Source of the DNA: Zymoseptoria tritici IPO323
Taxonomy: Eukaryota; Ascomycota; Dothideomycetes; Mycosphaerellales; Mycosphaerellaceae
DNA: 64,000 bases
Assembly: GCF_000219625.1 (NCBI RefSeq)
Contig: NC_018218.1
Span: forward strand, 3,534,001-3,598,000
Direction of reading: 5' to 3'
Below, piece after piece: positions 58,390 to 64,000 of the stretch. How positions within the stretch are numbered: the stretch's first letter is position 1; every line of letters begins with the position of its first letter. The notes beneath the pieces are model-generated. The model saw only the letters and a program-made list of their open reading frames with translations. It was not told where the DNA came from and ran no database searches. The position numbers and the translations under genes were made by a program.

Positions 58390-58674
58390 GGCGAAGCGCG
58401 GTCGAGAGTCGCGGGTCAGCGGGGATGGAATGGGTCGCAGTGGAACACGCGGGTGTATCGCTCTCTTTCAGGGCGGCACATCAAGCGACAGAGGGAGTGC
58501 GATGCTCGCGAAGATGGATGGTGTGAGGAGGAGAAGAAGCGCAAACGACGTTCAGCAGCGATACCTTACTACCTTATCCGTACATGACCGTGGTGCCGTC
58601 GGTCCCTCTGCATCCGCAGTCCGCTCACCCTCGAAGGTTTTAGCGCCTGCGACCCTCGTAGAAGGGGGGCCCAT
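58390..58674. promoter_or_regulatory. promoter of the pepsin-fold protein
   Basis: This is 285 bases up to the edge of the second transposon, which lies so close that the insertion may have displaced distal promoter elements. Confidence 0.35.
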
Positions 58675-60794
58675 GCTGTGCACAGATTACGTAATGCAAC
58701 ATCTCGAATTCTAAGAACGTCGAATCTATAATTTTAACAAAACTTCTACGAATTAATGCGCAACAACTATAGCTCTAATCGATGCTACGTTAAAGGAGCT
58801 AAGAGAGAACGATAGAAAGAAAATTTAGGAAATTACTACGAGGTATAAAGTGCATAGAACTACGTTATAGCGCCGTTATAAAGGACTAACCGAATCTTAA
58901 GCTCGACGCGACAAGAATAACTCTATTCTCTTATACTAATAAGAACGCACCCTTTTAGCCTATATCGACACCCTTATACGTAGAGGTATACTACTAACAC
59001 CTAACATAGTTCGCACCTTTATATTCGATATCGTAAAGGTCCTTCTAAGCTGCTACTAGGTACTATAATTCGTAAAGAGACACTAGAAGGAGATCGATTC
59101 TAAATACCTTAATCCCCTCGATAAGAACCGTAAGAAGGTAGACTCTATAAGGTAATATAAGGTATACTACGACCTTATTATAAGTAAGACAGAGTAGTAC
59201 AATATTAAGCCCTAGAATATCTATAATATAGACGAGAAGGGCTTCTTAATTAGTATGCTTTAGAAGTTAAAGCGTATATTTACGAAGGAGTATAAGAACT
59301 TAGGCCGGTTTATTAGTAATATCTAAGATAGTAGTCGTAAGTAGATAACACTTATTATAGTAATCTGTACTAATAGGACCTTACTACTACCGGCATTAAT
59401 ATATAAGGTAGTTACTAGTAATATCTAGTCCTTATAGGTATAGGACTTTAACGACGAGCACTATACGTTCTTCGCATCTTTACCGAATAGCTAGACTAAT
59501 AATAACCTTAGATTATACTAGCTAAAGAAGGTATTCGAGCCTTTGTTAAAGTAGAAGGCTAGTAGAGGCTATAGGTTACTTGTTATTAACGGCTATAGAT
59601 TATACGTAAATATAGCATTCCTATAATACTATATTAACTACCGTATCCTCGTAGCTATGTTTCTACCTTATTTAACATACCGCCTTTAACCTCTAGATGT
59701 TAGTCTCTTCGCGGTATTAGCTAGCTACTATAGCTTAGAACTATTACGATTCCTTTAGTGCTCTAAGGGCTTATTAGCAGTTACAAAGCGTAACTTCTTT
59801 AGGTTATTCTAGCCGGCCTATAATAACGCGTTTATACTAGCTAATATCGCTTCTAGCTTTAAGAAGACTAGCTTATATCTACTCGATCTATTAGTCGTGC
59901 TAAAGAGCTTTAAGGAGCCTAATACTAGTGCTAATAGTAGACCGACAATAGCTAGACCGGATATAGTAGGCACTAAGACCTCTATAATATCCTTAAGTAA
60001 CTAGCAGTAGATTAGAGCCCTTATAAAGGACGTAGTAATTAAGGCAGTTAAGGACGCTAATAAGAGGAACATTTAGAAGCTAAATAATACCCTCCTATAC
60101 CTCTAAACTTAGTACTAGCTCCTTAAGAGCGAGAGCTATAGCTTGCGTAAATTACTAAAGGCTAAGAAGTAGAAGCGTGCTCGTAGTAAGCTATTAATAG
60201 CTATACCTTATAGCTAAGCTGCTTAATTCTATTTACTAGCTAAACTATAAGCTAGCAAGGAGCTATTAGCTACTAAGGAGGCTAAGAAGGTTGCTAAAAA
60301 GAAGAAGAAGGAGGCTAATGCTATATTAAAGAAGGTAGATAAATAATTAAGAGCTAAAGAGCGAATATAAGCTAAAGCAGACAGGCTAGCTAAAGCCGCG
60401 TAGAAGAAGGCTAAGAAGGCTTCGTTAGAGGAGACAAAGAAGGCTAATTTATAGCTAAATACTAACCTCCGAGCCTCTGCTTATATAGCCTCGCTAGCTA
60501 AACGACGTAGAAGGAGGCTAGCGGCTAAGAGCGTATTAATCGTAGTACTAAAGGTGCCCTCGTTGCAGAGGGGGGGTGTATAGCTAGCTAAATCCTCTTA
60601 GCCTCTAACACGCATAATATTAAGGTAGAAGTTACAAGCTATTTAGAGCAGATAGATATAATTAATGCGATAAATTTAAGCTATTAAGCACCTCTTTGTA
60701 ACTACTAGTTATAACGATATTAGCCGTTAAAGTAGTAGTAGTAATAGAAGGATTCTCGAGATTGCGACCGTGCAACACGTGATCCGTGCATAGC
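58675..60794 (+). mobile_element. Fot1/pogo-type transposon, RIP-degraded
   Basis: The ends are imperfect inverted repeats: left 58675-58700 begins GCTGTGCACAGATTACGTAA, right (60771-60794, reversed) reads GCTATGCACGGATCACGTGT. Between them lies a transposase remnant on the plus strand. Both flanks return to normal composition. A clear TA target duplication is not visible, so the outer limits are approximate. Size (2.1 kb) and domains fit the pogo/Fot1 group of Tc1/mariner elements. Confidence 0.85.
58780..60560 (+). pseudogene. pogo/Fot1 transposase remnant
   Basis: Plus-strand translation shows an N-terminal psq/CENP-B-like HTH (TTRYKVHRTTL...RRYKGLT), then the DDE domain. NIDEKGFLISML keeps the first Asp. 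VINGYRLYVNIAFL stands where relatives have a second Asp (I-D-G), now Asn. PLDVSLFAVLASYYSLEL keeps the third Asp. CSKGLLAVTKRNFF and FKKTSLYLLDLLVVLKSFKE follow, then a Lys-rich tail (KKEANAILKKVDK). About a dozen stops, mostly TAG with some TAA, interrupt it. The element is dead. Confidence 0.85.
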
Positions 60795-61254
60795 GTGAGC
60801 ATTACTTCTACCGCCGACGGGCTGCAAATTCGAGATCCATGACCTGCCTGTCCTTGGCGGCAGAAGATGCGAGTTGACTCCAAGTGGCCTGTCAAACACG
60901 GAGCTGGCCTGCGATATCGAACTTCATCCATCTTCGTCGTTTCTACTCACTCGTGGTAGATGGTGTCGTGCTGGAGTGTAGGTCGGAGTAGTCGGACAGG
61001 GCGAATCTCGAATCTACCGTCATGCGCCGAGATCTATTTTGAGAACACGCCTCAAAGCTTAAATTCGGTACAAAGCGGGAAGATCACGAAGAGCTAGCGA
61101 CTTCACTCTGTATTTAGCGTGCATATCGTTGGCAGCTTGATCACGATGCTCTCGAGTATTGCTGCAGAGTGTGCATGGTCGGCAAAGGCGTGTCATATAT
61201 CTCTATCATGCGGTTTCTACCTGACTACCACGCTGGTTTGGTAGGAATTCTCCT
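60795..61254. other. intergenic after the pogo element
   Basis: This is 460 bases of normal DNA before the end of the App1-like gene. No feature was seen. Confidence 0.4.
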
Positions 61255-64000
61255 TCATCCGGACCGCTTCTGTTCCTTTTCAATTCTGCGTAATTCCAGC
61301 TCGACCAATTTCACACATACATCCGCCACGTCCTGTCCTGTTCTCCAAGTACGTGCCGTAATGCCGTTTCGCTCCAGCACGTTCCTCGCGCGGTCCCAGC
61401 GTTGTTTCCACAAGAATTCCTTCTTGCTCACTCCTTCTCCTGGTGTACTTGCGGCTGAGTCGCTGTCGTCCCAACCACTTCCGGACATGCGGTTCGCCGC
61501 CTGCTGGCGCGGCATCGAGGACAAGTTACGCCGCGAAGGGGGCGGAGGTGGTACCTTTGACGCACCGAGATAGGCGTCTGGAATGCTGAGATCTTCCATT
61601 GACTTTCCCCACGTTGTCGGTCGCGCCAATGGTGAGCCAGGCTGGCTATTGCCTCTGTTGTGATAGACTGAACGAGGCCTGGGCTGACTCGGAGCGCCGT
61701 CTTGTTGCCAGTAGCTACCTACCATCGGCCGTGCTTTGGCGATGGTGTCCTTAGCTAGCTCTCGATATGTTCGTGGTGGTCGGTCTGGTAGCGGCGGGGG
61801 AATCTTCCTCGTCGACTCCTGCCTCGTCACCTGCGAGAGAGGAGAGGGGTGGTGTGTCTGCATAGTCGGTGTCTTGACTGCGCTGGAAGGCTTTCTGGGA
61901 ATCGGAGGCGGTGGTTTCATGGACCCGTCTGTATGCTGACTACGAATGGAGCTCGATGATGGCGGACTACGAAGGGCGGATGGTTTCGGAGGTGGAGGTG
62001 GCGAGAGAGCGAGACGTGGCTCTTCCTTTGTCTGAGTCCGCTCCTTGGTCTGCGTCGATGTCTGCACGTGCGCGTGAGATGAAGAAACGTCCGTCGAGGG
62101 TTCGGAAAAGTCGATCAAATCTTCCTCTGGCGCAACCGAGCTCTGAGACGGCCGAGACGGAAGCGCCGGCCGCGAACTTCCACTTCCTTGCCGGCGATGG
62201 AACGACTCAGGGGCAAGTGCATCTGGGTTGATGGATCTTCGCGCTTTCCGCGTTTCTTCTTCCAGGTCGTGCAACGAGGCGGCAATCGCTGACTTCAAAT
62301 CTGCATCGTCATCCTTTATGTCATTGGGACGCGAGAGCCTCTTGGATCTACTGAGAGCATTGCCGCCCTGATTCCACGAAGAATCGCGATTGTGGTTGTT
62401 TGCGCCACCTGGACTTGAGCTTGGATCGAAGAATCCTGTTCGGACAGAGGTAGTGACATCACGAATGAAGATGCCAATTACTTGACCCGGCCACTCCTGA
62501 AATGTCAAATTAGCGAAGATTCACGAAGGGTTGCGGTCTGAGCACTTACCAAAGCCGTTTCTGTATAAATCTCGAGATCTGCCTCTCCACTGTCGCCAAC
62601 GAGAATGAACTTTCTGTCAGGAAAGTCTCGCATTAGCTTGTCCAAAGAAGACTTCTTGCGCTCTGCGACAGGCTCGAAAATCCCCTGCAGCATGCCACTG
62701 TATTGCTTCAGATGGAACGAGCCTTGTGGGAGGTTTGCCAGCTTAAAGTAGCTGGTCAGGACCGGATACATCTGCCATGGCGAATTTGAGACGTAGTGCA
62801 ACTTCACGCCCATTTCGTGTAGGGTCGTGTACCATTCCCGGACGCCTTCAATCGTCAAATCTCCCAGCTCCCGCACGAAAGCATTCCGGAATATCTCTCG
62901 CGCACCAGAGCTGATAGCCGAATGCTTGATGGTGTCATCAATGTCGCTGATCAGACTCACGCCATGTGGTGCTGTGACAATTACTTCTTCCGTCGCAGAC
63001 AGCTTTTCCCCCGCCAACACGCGCACATGCGTTGGCACAAAATCCAGCGCAGCGCGAACTGAAAAGTGTCCCGAAGAATCCGTGTATACAGTCTGTTGTC
63101 TCGAAGCCGATTCATTGTAGAAGAATGCGCTGATGGGCGTGTTGGCCAGGGGGTTCGCCATGAATGGTTTCAACCGGTTGATGAGATGCATGTTGGCTAC
63201 GGCGAGCTCTGAAGAGGTCATTTTGCCGGGCTGCTGCCATGAGTTCCGACTTTGAACAGGTGTAATGCTGCCTATGTCGGAATCTTGAGAGGAGATCGTG
63301 CTGGCATAGGACGAACGTTGGCGGCCGCGGTCAAGTGAATCACTGAGAGACGTACTGTCGGCGTCGAGGAACCGGCCGGGATTTTCAGAGAATTGGCCTC
63401 TATCGGCATAACGTTCCTCCTGCTGACCCTTGCGGACAATGTTGTCGGCCTCTAGAGCAATAAGCTCTTGCTCCTGCTGCGTGACACGGGATTCTTTGGA
63501 CGGACTGGAATTGCGACTCGGAGCGGCGCTCGAGGGCAGGCCAGAGAGTTGTCTTGCAAGCCCGATTACTAGTCGCTGTTTTCTCGTGTTCTGGCCTCTG
63601 TGCGGAGTGTAGATCCAGCCACGCACGTCCACATCGACCACAGCATTCAAGTCTTCCTGCTTTGACCATTCACGCCGCCAGTATTCCTCTTCGGTGATTT
63701 CTTGCCCGGGAGTCGCGGGGGGTTGCTACATGCTGTCAGCATTTGCGGTGGGCGGTTGCCAGATATGCTCCCTGTGAGCGTAGCTCACCTTACTTTTCAC
63801 ATGCCTCCTGGCGTAGCTGGGGAACAGTATCATCTCCTCATTGCCACTGCGAATGACTGCAGCATCGGGGAAAGCTCCTGGACCATCCTCCACCATATCG
63901 TGATTGTCCCGTTCTCCCTCACCTCCCAAATAGTTCTGACCCATCTCTCTTGCAGCTTTCAAGTATCCTGCCAGTCTCTTTCGTCGCCCTCCTGACTCGC
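61255..64000 (-). CDS. APP1: App1-type phosphatidate phosphatase (5' end outside window)
   Basis: Exons seen: beyond the window edge to 63789, 63725-62550 and 62496-61255. The two introns are 63 and 53 bases. The first visible part reads GGRRKRLAGYLKAAREMGQN, and the frame is open to the edge. The DUF2183 catalytic domain has SLISDIDDTIKHSAISSGAR (DxDxT nucleophile), LHYVSNSPWQMYPVLTSYF and RKFILVGDSGEADLEIYTET. The C-terminal 410 residues are Pro/Ser-rich with SH3-ligand-like stretches (PPPPPKPSALRSPP, PPPIPRKPSS). Yeast App1 is a cortical-actin-patch phosphatidate phosphatase linking lipid turnover to endocytosis. The C-terminal end is long compared with yeast. Confidence 0.93.

Noticed and set aside
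1..64000. CRISPR arrays, operons, riboswitches, bacterial promoters and Shine-Dalgarno sites
   Set aside because: The window is eukaryotic: spliceosomal introns and fungal gene families throughout, and no spaced direct-repeat arrays.

Overview
This is nuclear DNA of a filamentous ascomycete, most likely a Dothideomycete of the Mycosphaerella/Zymoseptoria type; that assignment is inferred from protein flavour and gene style, not from a marker gene. Genes are interrupted by short GT-AG introns (about 50-190 bases) with CTRAY-like branch sites. They lie on both strands without operons. The window holds fungus-specific regulators (a FacB/Acu-15 acetate regulator, a C2H2 factor, a Pom1-type DYRK kinase) and two islands of stop-codon-riddled transposon DNA with repeat-induced-point-mutation (RIP) character. 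Exon joins below were worked out by hand from splice signals and reading phase; total exon lengths divide by three in every multi-exon gene reported as complete.

Layout. 0-13 kb: an MFS drug/polyamine-type transporter, a decayed gene, a C2H2 transcription factor with a long leader, an unrecognised two-exon gene, a glutathione peroxidase with two possible starts, a carboxymuconolactone-decarboxylase-like protein, a Bmt6-type 25S rRNA methyltransferase and a small secreted double-psi beta-barrel protein. 13-24 kb: the Cdc14 phosphatase, a seven-exon SET-domain methyltransferase, FacB, and a CsbD/Hmp1-like stress protein. 24-38 kb: NAD kinase, a ThrE/Prm10 membrane protein, the Pmp3 proteolipid, spermidine synthase, the SNARE Use1 tail-to-tail with epsilon-COP (both act in Golgi-to-ER retrieval), and a YchF/Obg-like GTPase. 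38-47 kb: a 1,635-residue Pom1-like kinase and a HAD-superfamily hydrolase.

47.3-52.8 kb is a 5,457-base DNA transposon with 33-base perfect terminal inverted repeats and a CTCAGG direct repeat at its edges. It carries a degenerate retroviral-type (rve) integrase whose D, D and E positions can still be traced, plus remnants of two accessory genes. 54-58 kb carries an uncharacterised acidic protein with an internal duplication and a pepsin-fold membrane protein lacking both catalytic aspartate motifs. 58.7-60.8 kb is a RIP-damaged Fot1/pogo transposon. The right edge cuts the 5' part of an App1-type phosphatidate phosphatase.

Most host genes are housekeeping. The best candidate for something poorly described is the 5.4 kb integrase-type transposon, with its accessory genes and its recurring GCTCG(C/T)(A/G)-type motif clusters.
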